Below, in pieces: positions 42,185 through 56,093 of a stretch of DNA of 64,000 nt. Each line of letters opens with the position of its first letter. Position 1 is the stretch's first letter. The notes below the pieces were generated by a model, which worked only from the letters and a program-made list of their open reading frames with translations, was not told the origin of the DNA and ran no database searches. The translations under genes and the position numbers were made by a program. The stretch lies in contig OZ024744.1 of assembly GCA_964016885.1 (NCBI GenBank), positions 111,002,536 to 111,066,535 on the forward strand, written 5' to 3'. This DNA is from Eledone cirrhosa (lineage: Eukaryota > Mollusca > Cephalopoda > Octopoda > Eledonidae).

Positions 42185-45100
42185 CTTACTTTGCTCTGAA
42201 CACAGTAGAACTACACAATCCACTATACCTTACCTTGGCCTGAACACAGTAAAACTACACAATCCACTATAACTTACCTTGCTCTGAACACAGTAAAACT
42301 ACACAATCCACTATAACTTACCTTGCTCTGAACACAGTAAAACTACACAATCCACTATAAATTACCTTGCTCTGAACACAGTAAAACTACACAATCCACT
42401 ATAACTTACCTTGCTCTGAACACAGTAAAACTACACAATCCACTATAACTTACTTTGCCATGAACACAGTAAAACTACACAATCCACTATAACTTACTTT
42501 GCCATGAACACAGTAAAACTACACAATCCACTATACCTTACCTTGGCCTGAACACAGTAAAACTACACAATCCACTATAGCTTACATTGCTCAGAACACA
42601 GTAAAACTACACAATCCATTATAGCTTACCTTGCCCTGAAAACAGTGGAACTACACAATCCACTATAAATTACCTTGCTCTGAACACAGTAAAACTACAC
42701 AATCCACTATAACTTAACTTGCTCTGAACACAGTAAAACTACACAATCCACTATAACTTACCTTGCTCTGAACACAGTAAAACTACACAATCCACTATAA
42801 CTTACTTTGCACTGAACACAGTAAAACTACACAATCCACTATAGTTTACCTTGCCCTGAACACAGTAAAACTACACAATCCACAATAACGTACCTTGCCC
42901 TGAACACAGTAAAACTACTTAAATCACTATAACTTACCTTGCTCTGAACACAGTAAAACTACACAATCCACTATACCTTACCTTGCCCTGAACACAGTAA
43001 AACTACACAATCCACTAAAACTTACCTTGTTCTGAACACAGTAAAACTACACAATCCACTCTAACTTACCTTGCCCGGAACAAAGTAAAACTACGTAATC
43101 CACTATACCTTACCTTGCCCTGAACACAATGAAACTACACAATCCACTATAACTTACCTTGCTCTGAACACAGTAAAACTACACAATCCACTATAAATTA
43201 CCTTGCCCTGAACACAGTAAAACTACACAATCCACTATTACTTACCTTGCCCTGAACACAGAATAACTACACAATCCACTATAACTTAACTGGCCCTGAA
43301 CACAGTAAAACTACACAATCCACTATTACTTACCTTGCTCTGAACACAGTAAAACTACACAATCCACTATTACTTACCTTGCTCTGAACACAGAAAAACT
43401 ACACAATCCACTATAACCTACTTTGCCATGAACACAGTAAAACTACACAATCCACTATTACTTACCTTGCTCTGAACACAGAAAAACTACACAATCCACT
43501 ATAACTTACTTTGCCATGAACACAGTAAAACTACACAATCCACTATAACTTAACTGGCCCTGAACACAGTAACACTACACAATCAACTATAACTTACCTT
43601 GCTCTGAACACAGTAAAACTACACAATGCACTATAACTTACTTTGCCATGAACACAGTAAAACTACACAATCCACTAAAACTTACCTTGCACTGAACACA
43701 GTAAAACTACACAATCCACTATAAATTACCTTGTTCTGAACACAGTAAAACTACACAATCCACTCTAACTTACCTTGCCCGGAACAAAGTAAAACTACGT
43801 AATCCACTATACCTTACCTTGCCCTGAACACAGTGAAACTACACAATCCACTATAACTTACCTTGCTCTGAACACAGTAAAACTACACAATCCACTATAA
43901 CTTACTTTGCCATGAACACAGTAAAACTACACAATCCACTATAACTTAACTGGCCCTGAACACAGTAACACTACACAATCAACTATAACTTACCTTGCTC
44001 TGAACACAGTAAAACTACACAATGCACTATAACTTACTTTGCCATGAACACAGTAAAACTACACAATCCACTAAAACTTACCTTGCACTGAACACAGTAA
44101 AACTACACAATCCACTATAAATTACCTTGTTCTGAACACAGTAAAACTACACAATCCACTCTAACTTACCTTGCCCGGACCAAAGTAAAACTACGTAATC
44201 CACTATACCTTACCTTGCCCTGAACACAGTGAAACTACACAATCAACTATAACTTACCTTGCTCTGAACACAGTAAAACTACACAATCCACTATAACTTA
44301 CTTTGCCATGAACACAGTAAAACTACACAATCCACTATAACTTACCTTGTACTGAACACAGTAAAACTACACAATCCACTATAACTTACCTTGCACTGAA
44401 CACAGTAAAACTACACAATCCACTATAACTTAACTGGCCCTGAACACAGTAAAACTACACAATCCACTATAACTTAACTGGCCCTGAACACAGTAAAACT
44501 ACAGAATCCACTATAACTTACCTTGCCCAGAACAAAGTAAAACTACGTAATCCACTATACCTTACCATGCCCTGAACACAGTAAAACTACACAATCCACT
44601 ATACCTTACCATGCCCTGAACACAGTAAAACTACACAATCCACTATAACTTACCTTGCCCTGAACACAGTAAAACTACACAATCCTCTATAACTTACCTT
44701 GCTGTGAACACAGTAAAACTACACAATCCACTATGCCTTACCTTGCCCTGAACACAGTAAAACTACACAATCCTCTATAACTTACATTGCCCTGAACACA
44801 GTAAAACTACACAATCCACTATTACTTACATTGCTCTGAACACAGAAAAACTACACAATCCACTATAACTTACTTTGCCATGAACAGAGTAAAACTACAC
44901 AATCCACTAAAACTTACCTTGCACTGAACACAGTAAAACTACACAATCCACTATAAATTACCTTGTTCTGAACACAGTAAAACTACACAATCCACTCTAA
45001 CTTACCTTGCCCGGACCAAAGTAAAACTACGTAATCCACTATACCTTACCTTGCCCTGAACACAGTGAAACTACACAATCAACTATAACTTACCTTGCTC

Positions 45101-46320
45101 TGAACACAGTAAAACTACACAATCCACTATAACTTACTTTGCCATGAACACAGTAAAACTACACAATCCACTATAACTTACCTTGTACTGAACACAGTAA
45201 AACTACACAATCCACTATAACTTACCTTGCACTGAACACAGTAAAACTACACAATCCACTATAACTTAACTGGCCCTGAACACAGTAAAACTACACAATC
45301 CACTATAACTTAACTGGCCCTGAACACAGTAAAACTACAGAATCCACTATAACTTACCTTGCCCAGAACAAAGTAAAACTACGTAATCCACTATACCTTA
45401 CCATGCCCTGAACACAGTAAAACTACACAATCCACTATACCTTACCATGCCCTGAACACAGTAAAACTACACAATCCACTATAACTTACCTTGCCCTGAA
45501 CACAGTAAAACTACACAATCCTCTATAACTTACCTTGCTGTGAACACAGTAAAACTACACAATCCACTATGCCTTACCTTGCCCTGAACACAGTAAAACT
45601 ACACAATCCTCTATAACTTACATTGCCCTGAACACAGTAAAACTACACAATCCACTATTACTTACATTGCTCTGAACACAGAAAAACTACACAATCCACT
45701 ATAACTTAACTGGCCCTGAACACAGTAACACTACACAATCCACTCTAACTTACCTTGCCCAGAACAAAGTATAACTACGTAATCCACTATACCTTACCTT
45801 GCCCTGAACACAGTCAAACTACACAATCCACTATAGCTTACATTGCTCTGAACACAGTAAAACTACACAATCCACTATAGCTTACCTTGCCCTGAACACA
45901 GTAAAACTACACAATCCACTATAGCTTACCTTGCCCTGAACACAGAAAAACTAAACAATCCACTATAACTTACATTGCCCTGAACACAGTAAAACTACAC
46001 AATCCACTATAAATTACCTTGCTCTGAACACAGTAAAATTACACAATCCACTATAACTTACTTTGCCATGAACACAGTAAAACTACACAATCCACTACAA
46101 CTTACCTTGCACTGAACACAGTAAAACTACACAATCCACTATAAATTACCTTCCTCTGAACACAGTAAAACTACACAATCCACTATAACTTAACTGGCCC
46201 TGAACACAGTAACACTACACAATCCACTCTAACTTACCTTGCCCAGAACAAAGTATAACTACGTAATCCACTATACCTTACCTTGCCCTGAACACAGTCA
46301 AACTACACAATCCACTATAC
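42185..46320 (+). repeat. R5 higher-order repeat, copy 1
   Basis: Starts at TTACTTTGCTCTGAACACAG with AGTAGAAC; TTGCTCTGAA is at 42,191, 46,327 and 51,299. Length 4,136 bp, 94 x 44. It carries the 396-bp pair (43,570-44,370) and the 836-bp pair (about 44,040-45,710), and ends with one copy of the 11-monomer run (CACTACAAC at 46,093). Relative to copy 2 it lacks one monomer near 42,808. Private change: CTTAAATCAC at 42,918. Confidence 0.9.
44040..45710 (+). repeat. 836-bp (19-monomer) tandem duplication, copy 1 of the R5 unit
   Basis: CCGGACCAAAG lies at 44,175 and 45,011, offset 836, exactly 19 monomers. Between them sit CTTGTACTG, two TTAACTGG, CTACAGAATCC, two TTACCATGCCC, two AATCCTCTATAAC and CAGAAAAAC monomers. 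The junction monomer near 44,885 is a hybrid, AACAGAGT on its left and CACTAAAAC on its right. Confidence 0.88.
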
Positions 46321-49300
46321 CTTACTTTGCTCTGAACACAGTAGAACTACACAATCCACTATACCTTACCTTGGCCTGAACACAGTAAAACTACACAATC
46401 CACTATAACTTACCTTGCTCTGAACACAGTAAAACTACACAATCCACTATAACTTACCTTGCTCTGAACACAGTAAAACTACACAATCCACTATAAATTA
46501 CCTTGCTCTGAACACAGTAAAACTACACAATCCACTATAACTTACCTTGCTCTGAACACAGTAAAACTACACAATCCACTATAACTTACTTTGCCATGAA
46601 CACAGTAAAACTACACAATCCACTATAACTTACTTTGCCATGAACACAGTAAAACTACACAATCCACTATACCTTACCTTGGCCTGAACACAGTAAAACT
46701 ACACAATCCACTATAGCTTACATTGCTCAGAACACAGTAAAACTACACAATCCATTATAGCTTACCTTGCCCTGAAAACAGTGGAACTACACAATCCACT
46801 ATAAATTACCTTGCTCTGAACACAGTAAAACTACACAATCCACTATAACTTAACTTGCTCTGAACACAGTAAAACTACACAATCCACTATAACTTACCTT
46901 GCTCTGAACACAGTAAAACTACACAATCCACTATAACTTACTTTGCCATGAACACAGTAAAACTACACAATCCACTATAACTTACCTTGCACTGAACACA
47001 GTAAAACTACACAATCCACTATAGTTTACCTTGCCCTGAACACAGTAAAACTACACAATCCACAATAACGTACCTTGCCCTGAACACAGTAAAACTACTT
47101 AATTCACTATAACTTACCTTGCTCTGAACACAGTAAAACTACACAATCCACTATACCTTACCTTGCCCTGAACACAGTAAAACTACACAATCCACTAAAA
47201 CTTACCTTGTTCTGAACACAGTAAAACTACACAATCCACTCTAACTTACCTTGCCCGGAACAAAGTAAAACTACGTAATCCACTATACCTTACCTTGCCC
47301 TGAACACAATGAAACTACACAATCCACTATAACTTACCTTGCTCTGAACACAGTAAAACTACACAATCCACTATAAATTACCTTGCCCTGAACACAGTAA
47401 AACTACACAATCCACTATTACTTACCTTGCCCTGAACACAGAATAACTACACAATCCACTATAACTTAACTGGCCCTGAACACAGTAAAACTACACAATC
47501 CACTATTACTTACCTTGCTCTGAACACAGTAAAACTACACAATCCACTATTACTTACCTTGCTCTGAACACAGAAAAACTACACAATCCACTATAACCTA
47601 CTTTGCCATGAACACAGTAAAACTACACAATCCACTATTACTTACCTTGCTCTGAACACAGAAAAACTACACAATCCACTATAACTTACTTTGCCATGAA
47701 CACAGTAAAACTACACAATCCACTATAACTTAACTGGCCCTGAACACAGTAACACTACACAATCAACTATAACTTACCTTGCTCTGAACACAGTAAAACT
47801 ACACAATGCACTATAACTTACTTTGCCATGAACACAGTAAAACTACACAATCCACTAAAACTTACCTTGCACTGAACACAGTAAAACTACACAATCCACT
47901 ATAAATTACCTTGTTCTGAACACAGTAAAACTACACAATCCACTCTAACTTACCTTGCCCGGAACAAAGTAAAACTACGTAATCCACTATACCTTACCTT
48001 GCCCTGAACTCAGTGAAACTACACAATCCACTATAACTTACCTTGCTCTGAACACAGTAAAACTACACAATCCACTATAACTTACTTTGCCATGAACACA
48101 GTAAAACTACACAATCCACTATAACTTAACTGGCCCTGAACACAGTAACACTACACAATCAACTATAACTTACCTTGCTCTGAACACAGTAAAACTACAC
48201 AATGCACTATAACTTACTTTGCCATGAACACAGTAAAACTACACAATCCACTAAAACTTACCTTGCACTGAACACAGTAAAACTACACAATCCACTATAA
48301 ATTACCTTGTTCTGAACACAGTAAAACTACACAATCCACTCTAACTTACCTTGCCCGGACCAAAGTAAAACTACGTAATCCACTATACCTTACCTTGCCC
48401 TGAACACAGTGAAACTACACAATCAACTATAACTTACCTTGCTCTGAACACAGTAAAACTACACAATCCACTATAACTTACTTTGCCATGAACACAGTAA
48501 AACTACACAATCCACTATAACTTACCTTGTACTGAACACAGTAAAACTACACAATCCACTATAACTTACCTTGCACTGAACACAGTAAAACTACACAATC
48601 CACTATAACTTAACTGGCCCTGAACACAGTAAAACTACACAATCCACTATAACTTAACTGGCCCTGAACACAGTAAAACTACAGAATCCACTATAACTTA
48701 CCTTGCCCAGAACAAAGTAAAACTACGTAATCCACTATACCTTACCATGCCCTGAACACAGTAAAACTACACAATCCACTATACCTTACCATGCCCTGAA
48801 CACAGTAAAACTACACAATCCACTATAACTTACCTTGCCCTGAACACAGTAAAACTACACAATCCTCTATAACTTACCTTGCTGTGAACACAGTAAAACT
48901 ACACAATCCACTATGCCTTACCTTGCCCTGAACACAGTAAAACTACACAATCCTCTATAACTTACATTGCCCTGAACACAGTAAAACTACACAATCCACT
49001 ATTACTTACATTGCTCTGAACACAGAAAAACTACACAATCCACTATAACTTACTTTGCCATGAACAGAGTAAAACTACACAATCCACTAAAACTTACCTT
49101 GCACTGAACACAGTAAAACTACACAATCCACTATAAATTACCTTGTTCTGAACACAGTAAAACTACACAATCCACTCTAACTTACCTTGCCCGGACCAAA
49201 GTAAAACTACGTAATCCACTATACCTTACCTTGCCCTGAACACAGTGAAACTACACAATCAACTATAACTTACCTTGCTCTGAACACAGTAAAACTACAC

Positions 49301-51292
49301 AATCCACTATAACTTACTTTGCCATGAACACAGTAAAACTACACAATCCACTATAACTTACCTTGTACTGAACACAGTAAAACTACACAATCCACTATAA
49401 CTTACCTTGCACTGAACACAGTAAAACTACACAATCCACTATAACTTAACTGGCCCTGAACACAGTAAAACTACACAATCCACTATAACTTAACTGGCCC
49501 TGAACACAGTAAAACTACAGAATCCACTATAACTTACCTTGCCCAGAACAAAGTAAAACTACGTAATCGACTATACCTTACCATGCCCTGAACACAGTAA
49601 AACTACACAATCCACTATACCTTACCATGCCCTGAACACAGTAAAACTACACAATCCACTATAACTTACCTTGCCCTGAACACAGTAAAACTACACAATC
49701 CTCTATAACTTACCTTGCTGTGAACACAGTAAAACTACACAATCCACTATGCCTTACCTTGCCCTGAACACAGTAAAACTACACAATCCTCTATAACTTA
49801 CATTGCCCTGAACACAGTAAAACTACACAATCCACTATTACTTACATTGCTCTGAACACAGAAAAACTACACAATCCACTATAACTTACTTTGCCATGAA
49901 CAGAGTAAAACTACACAATCCACTACAACTTACCTTGCACTGAACACAGTAAAACTACACAATCCACTATAAATTACCTTCCTCTGAACACAGTAAAACT
50001 ACACAATCCACTATAACTTAACTGGCCCTGAACACAGTAACACTACACAATCCACTCTAACTTACCTTGCCCAGAACAAAGTATAACTACGTAATCCACT
50101 ATACCTTACCTTGCCCTGAACACAGTCAAACTACACAATCCACTATAGCTTACATTGCTCTGAACACAGTAAAACTACACAATCCACTATAGCTTACCTT
50201 GCCCTGAACACAGTAAAACTACACAATCCACTATAGCTTACCTTGCCCTGAACACAGAAAAACTAAACAATCCACTATAACTTACATTGCCCTGAACACA
50301 GTAAAACTACACAATCCACTATAAATTACCTTGCTCTGAACACAGTAAAATTACACAATCCACTATAACTTACTTTGCCATGAACACAGTAAAACTACAC
50401 AATCCACTACAACTTACCTTGCACTGAACACAGTAAAACTACACAATCCACTATAAATTACCTTCCTCTGAACACAGTAAAACTACACAATCCACTATAA
50501 CTTAACTGGCCCTGAACACAGTAACACTACACAATCCACTCTAACTTACCTTGCCCAGAACAAAGTATAACTACGTAATCCACTATACCTTACCTTGCCC
50601 TGAACACAGTCAAACTACACAATCCACTATAGCTTACATTGCTCTGAACACAGTAAAACTACACAATCCACTATAGCTTACCTTGCCCTGAACACAGTAA
50701 AACTACACAATCCACTATAGCTTACCTTGCCCTGAACACAGAAAAACTAAACAATCCACTATAACTTACATTGCCCTGAACACAGTAAAACTACACAATC
50801 CACTATAAATTACCTTGCTCTGAACACAGTAAAATTACACAATCCACTATAACTTACCTTGCTCTGAACACAGTAAAATTACACAATCCACTATAACTTA
50901 CTTTGCCATGAACACAGTAAAACTACACGATCCACTACAACTTACCTTGCACTGAACACAGTAAAACTACACAATCCACTATAAATTACCTTCCTCTGAA
51001 CACAGTAAAACTACACAATCCACTATAACTTAACTGGCCCTGAACACAGTAACACTACACAATCCACTCTAACTTACCTTGCCCAGAACAAAGTATAACT
51101 ACGTAATCCACTATACCTTACCTTGCCCTGAACACAGTCAAACTACACAATCCACTATAGCTTACATTGCTCTGAACACAGTAAAACTACACAATCCACT
51201 ATAGCTTACCTTGCCCTGAACACAGTAAAACTACACAATCCACTATAGCTTACCTTGCCCTGAACACAGTAAAACTACACAATCCACTATAC
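46321..51292 (+). repeat. R5 higher-order repeat, copy 2
   Basis: Length 4,972 bp, 113 x 44. It matches copy 1 (offset 4,136, then 4,180 after the extra monomer near 46,950) through the 396-bp pair (47,750-48,550) and the 836-bp pair (CCGGACCAAAG at 48,355 and 49,191). It then has three tandem 11- or 12-monomer runs (CACTACAAC at 49,921, 50,405 and 50,933) where copy 1 has one. Private changes: GAACTCAGTG near 48,007 and TAATCGACT near 49,565. Confidence 0.9.
49880..51280 (+). repeat. Triple 484/528-bp run in R5 copy 2
   Basis: The CACTACAAC landmark at 49,921, 50,405 and 50,933 shows an 11-monomer step followed by a 12-monomer step. The 12th monomer is an extra TTGCTCTGAACACAG copy with AAAATTACAC near 50,865. 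The third run starts with a private CACGATCCACTACAAC. Confidence 0.87.
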
Positions 51293-53269
51293 CTTACTTT
51301 GCTCTGAACACAGTAGAACTACACAATCCACTATACCTTACCTTGGCCTGAACACAGTAAAACTACACAATCCACTATAACTTACCTTGCTCTGAACACA
51401 GTAAAACTACACAATCCACTATAACTTACCTTGCTCTGAACACAGTAAAACTACACAATCCACTATAAATTACCTTGCTCTGAACACAGTAAAACTACAC
51501 AATCCACTATAACTTACCTTGCTCTGAACACAGTAAAACTACACAATCCACTATAACTTACTTTGCCATGAACACAGTAAAACTACACAATCCACTATAA
51601 CTTACTTTGCCATGAACACAGTAAAACTACACAATCCACTATACCTTACCTTGGCCTGAACACAGTAAAACTACACAATCCACTATAGCTTACATTGCTC
51701 TGAACACAGTAAAACTACACAATCCATTATAGCTTACCTTGCCCTGAAAACAGTGGAACTACACAATCCACTATAAATTACCTTGCTCTGAACACAGTAA
51801 AACTACACAATCCACTATAACTTAACTTGCTCTGAACACAGTAAAACTACACAATCCACTATAACTTACCTTGCTCTGAACACAGTAAAACTACACAATC
51901 CACTATAACTTACTTTGCCATGAACACAGTAAAACTACACAATCCACTATAACTTACCTTGCACTGAACACAGTAAAACTACACAATCCACTATAGTTTA
52001 CCTTGCCCTGAACACAGTAAAACTACACAATCCACAATAACGTACCTTGCCCTGAACACAGTAAAACTACTTAATTCACTATAACTTACCTTGCTCTGAA
52101 CACAGTAAAACTACACAATCCACTATACCTTACCTTGCCCTGAACACAGTAAAACTACACAATCCACTAAAACTTACCTTGTTCTGAACACAGTAAAACT
52201 ACACAATCCACTCTAACTTACCTTGCCCGGAACAAAGTAAAACTACGTAATCCACTATACCTTACCTTGCCCTGAACACAATGAAACTACACAATCCACT
52301 ATAACTTACCTTGCTCTGAACACAGTAAAACTACACAATCCACTATAAATTACCTTGCCCTGAACACAGTAAAACTACACAATCCACTATTACTTACCTT
52401 GCCCTGAACACAGAATAACTACACAATCCACTATAACTTAACTGGCCCTGAACACAGTAAAACTACACAATCCACTATTACTTACCTTGCTCTGAACACA
52501 GTAAAACTACACAATCCACTATTACTTACCTTGCTCTGAACACAGAAAAACTACACAATCCACTGTAACCTACTTTGCCATGAACACAGTAAAACTACAC
52601 AATCCACTATTACTTACCTTGCTCTGAACACAGAAAAACTACACAATCCACTATAACTTACTTTGCCATGAACACAGTAAAACTACACAATCCACTATAA
52701 CTTAACTGGCCCTGAACACAGTAACACTACACAATCAACTATAACTTACCTTGCTCTGAACACAGTAAAACTACACAATGCACTATAACTTACTTTGCCA
52801 TGAACACAGTAAAACTACACAATCCACTAAAACTTACCTTGCACTGAACACAGTAAAACTACACAATCCACTATAAATTACCTTGTTCTGAACACAGTAA
52901 AACTACACAATCCACTCTAACTTACCTTGCCCGGAACAAAGTAAAACTACGTAATCCACTATACCTTACCTTGCCCTGAACACAGTGAAACTACACAATC
53001 CACTATAACTTACCTTGCTCTGAACACAGTAAAACTACACAATCCACTATAACTTACTTTGCCATGAACACAGTAAAACTACACAATCCACTATAACTTA
53101 CCTTGTACTGAACACAGTAAAACTACACAATCCACTATAACTTACCTTGCACTGAACACAGTAAAACTACACAATCCACTATAACTTAACTGGCCCTGAA
53201 CACAGTAAAACTACACAATCCACTATAACTTAACTGGCCCTGAACACAGTAAAACTACAGAATCCACTA
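51293..53269 (+). repeat. R5 higher-order repeat, partial copy 3
   Basis: Colinear with copy 2 at offset 4,972 (CTTAATTCAC at 47,098 and 52,070). Near 53,000 the second 396-bp repeat is missing, so the AATGCACT run appears only once. Near 53,260 the CAGAACAAAG monomer is also lost before the order switches to the 38,443 block. Private change: CACTGTAACC near 52,563. Confidence 0.87.
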
Positions 53270-56093
53270 TACCTTACCATGCCCTGAACACAGTAAAACT
53301 ACACAATCCACTATACCTTACCATGCCCTGAACACAGTAAAACTACACAATCCACTATAGCTTACCTTGCCCTGAACACAGAAAAACTAAACAATCCACT
53401 ATAACTTACATTGCCCTGAACACAGTAAAACTACACAATCCACTATAAATTACCTTGCTCTGAACACAGTAAAATTACACAATCCACTATAACTTACCTT
53501 GCTCTGAACACAGTAAACCTACACAATCCACTATAAATTACCTTGCCCTGAACACAGTAAAATTACACAATCCACTATAAGTTACCTTGCTCTGAACACA
53601 GTAAAACAACACAATCCACTATAACTTACCATGCGCTGAACACAGTAAAACTAAACAATCCACTATAACTTACATTGCCCTGAACACAGTAAAATTACAC
53701 AAACCACTATAAATTACCTTGCCCGGAACACAGTAAAACTACACAATCCACTATAAATTACCTTGCCCTGAACACAGTAAAACTACACAATCCACTATAA
53801 CTTACCTTGCCCTGGACACAGTAAAACTACACAATCCACTATAACTTACCTTGCTCTGAACACAGTAAAACTACACAATCCACTATACCTTACCTTGGCC
53901 TGAACACAGTAAAACTACACAATCCACTATAGCTTACATTGCTCTGAACACAGTAAAACTACACAATCCATTATAGCTTACCTTGCCCTGAAAACAGTGG
54001 AACTACACAATCCACTATAAATTACCTTGCTCTGAACACAGTAAAACTACACAATCCACTATAACTTACCTTGCTCTGAACACGGTAAAACTACACAATC
54101 CACTATAACTTACCTTGCTCTGAACACAGTAAAACTACACAATCCACTATAACTTACTTTGTCATGAACACAGTAAAACTACACAATCCACTATAACTTA
54201 CCTTGCACTGAACACAGTAAAACTACACAATCCACTATAGTTTACCTTGCCCTGAACACAGTAAAACTACACAATCCACAATAACGTACCTTGCCCTGAA
54301 CACAGTAAAACTACTTAATTCACTATAACTTACCTTGCTCTGAACACAGTAAAACTACACAATCCACTATACCTTACCTTGCCCTGAACACAGTAAAACT
54401 ACACAATCCACTATAGCTTACATTGCTCTGAACACAGTAAAACTACACAATCCACTATAAATTACCTTGCCCTGAACACAGTAAAACTACACAATCCACT
54501 ATTACTTACCTTGCCCTGAACACAGAATAACTACACAATCCACTATAACTTAACTGGCCCTGAACACAGTAAAACTACACAATCCACTATTACTTACCTT
54601 GCTCTGAACACAGTAAAACTACACAATCCACTATTACTTACCTTGCTCTGAACACAGAAAAACTACACAATCCACTATAACTTAATTTGCCATGAACACA
54701 GTAAAACTACACAATCCACTATTACTTACCTTGCTCTGAACATAGAAAAACTACACAATCCACTATAACTTACTTTGCCATGAACACAGTAAAACTACAC
54801 AATCCACTATAACTTAACTGGCCCTGAACACAGTGACACTACACAATCAACTATAACTTACCTTGCTCTGAACACAGTAAAACTACACAATGCACTATAA
54901 CTTACTTTGCCATGAACACAGTAAAACTACACAATCCACTAAAACTTACCTTGCACTGAACACAGTAAAACTACACAATCCACTATAACAAACATTGCCC
55001 GGAACAAAGTAAAACTACGTAATCCACTATACCTTACCTTGCCCTGAACACAGTGAAACTAAACAATCCACTATAACTTACCTTGCTCTGAACACAGTAA
55101 AACTACACAATCCACTATACCTTACCTTGCCCTGAACACAGTAAAACTACATAATCCACTATAGTTTACCTTGCCCTGAACACAATAAAACTACACAATC
55201 CACTATAAATTACCTTGCTCTGAACACAATAAAACTACAGAATCCACTATAACTTAACTGGCCCTGAACACAGTAAAACTACACAATCCACTATAACTTA
55301 CCTTGCCCTGAACACAGTAAAACTACACAATCCACTATAACAAACATTGCCCTGAACACGGTAAAACTACACAAACCACTATAAATTACCTTGCCCTGAA
55401 CACAGTAAAACTACATAATCCACTATAGTTTACCTTGCCCTGAACACAATAAAACTACACAATCCACTATAACGTACCTTGCCCTGAACACAGTAAAACT
55501 ACTTAATTCACTATAACTTACCTTGCTCTGAACACAGTAAAACTACACAATCCACTATACCTTACCTTGCCCTGAACACAGTAAAACTACACAATCCACT
55601 ATAACTTACCTTGCCCTGAACACAGTAAAACTACACAATCCTCTATAACTTACCTTGCTGTGAACACAGTAAAACTACACAATCCACTATGCCTTACCTT
55701 GCCCTGAACACAGTAAAACTACACAATCCTCTATAACTTACATTGCCCTGAACACAGTAAAACTACACAATCCACTATTACTTACATTGCTCTGAACACA
55801 GAAAAACTACACAATCCACTATAACTTACTTTGCCATGAACAGAGTAAAACTACACAATCCACTACAACTTACCTTGCACTGAACACAGTAAAACTACAC
55901 AATCCACTATAAATTACCTTCCTCTGAACACAGTAAAACTACACAATCCACTATAACTTAACTGGCCCTGAACACAGTAACACTACACAATCCACTCTAA
56001 CTTACCTTGCCCAGAACAAAGTATAACTACGTAATCCACTATACCTTACCTTGCCCTGAACACAGTCAAACTACACAATCCACTATAGCTTAC
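53270..56093 (+). repeat. 2.8 kb block, partner of 38,443-41,310
   Basis: Colinear with the proximal block at offset 14,827, then 14,783. Private changes are CACGGTAAAAC near 54,081, GTGAAACTAAACAATCC near 55,055 and AAACTACAGAATCC near 55,237. The order leaves the proximal block at 56,094, where TATAGCTTACC joins an AACACAATGAAAC monomer. Confidence 0.88.
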
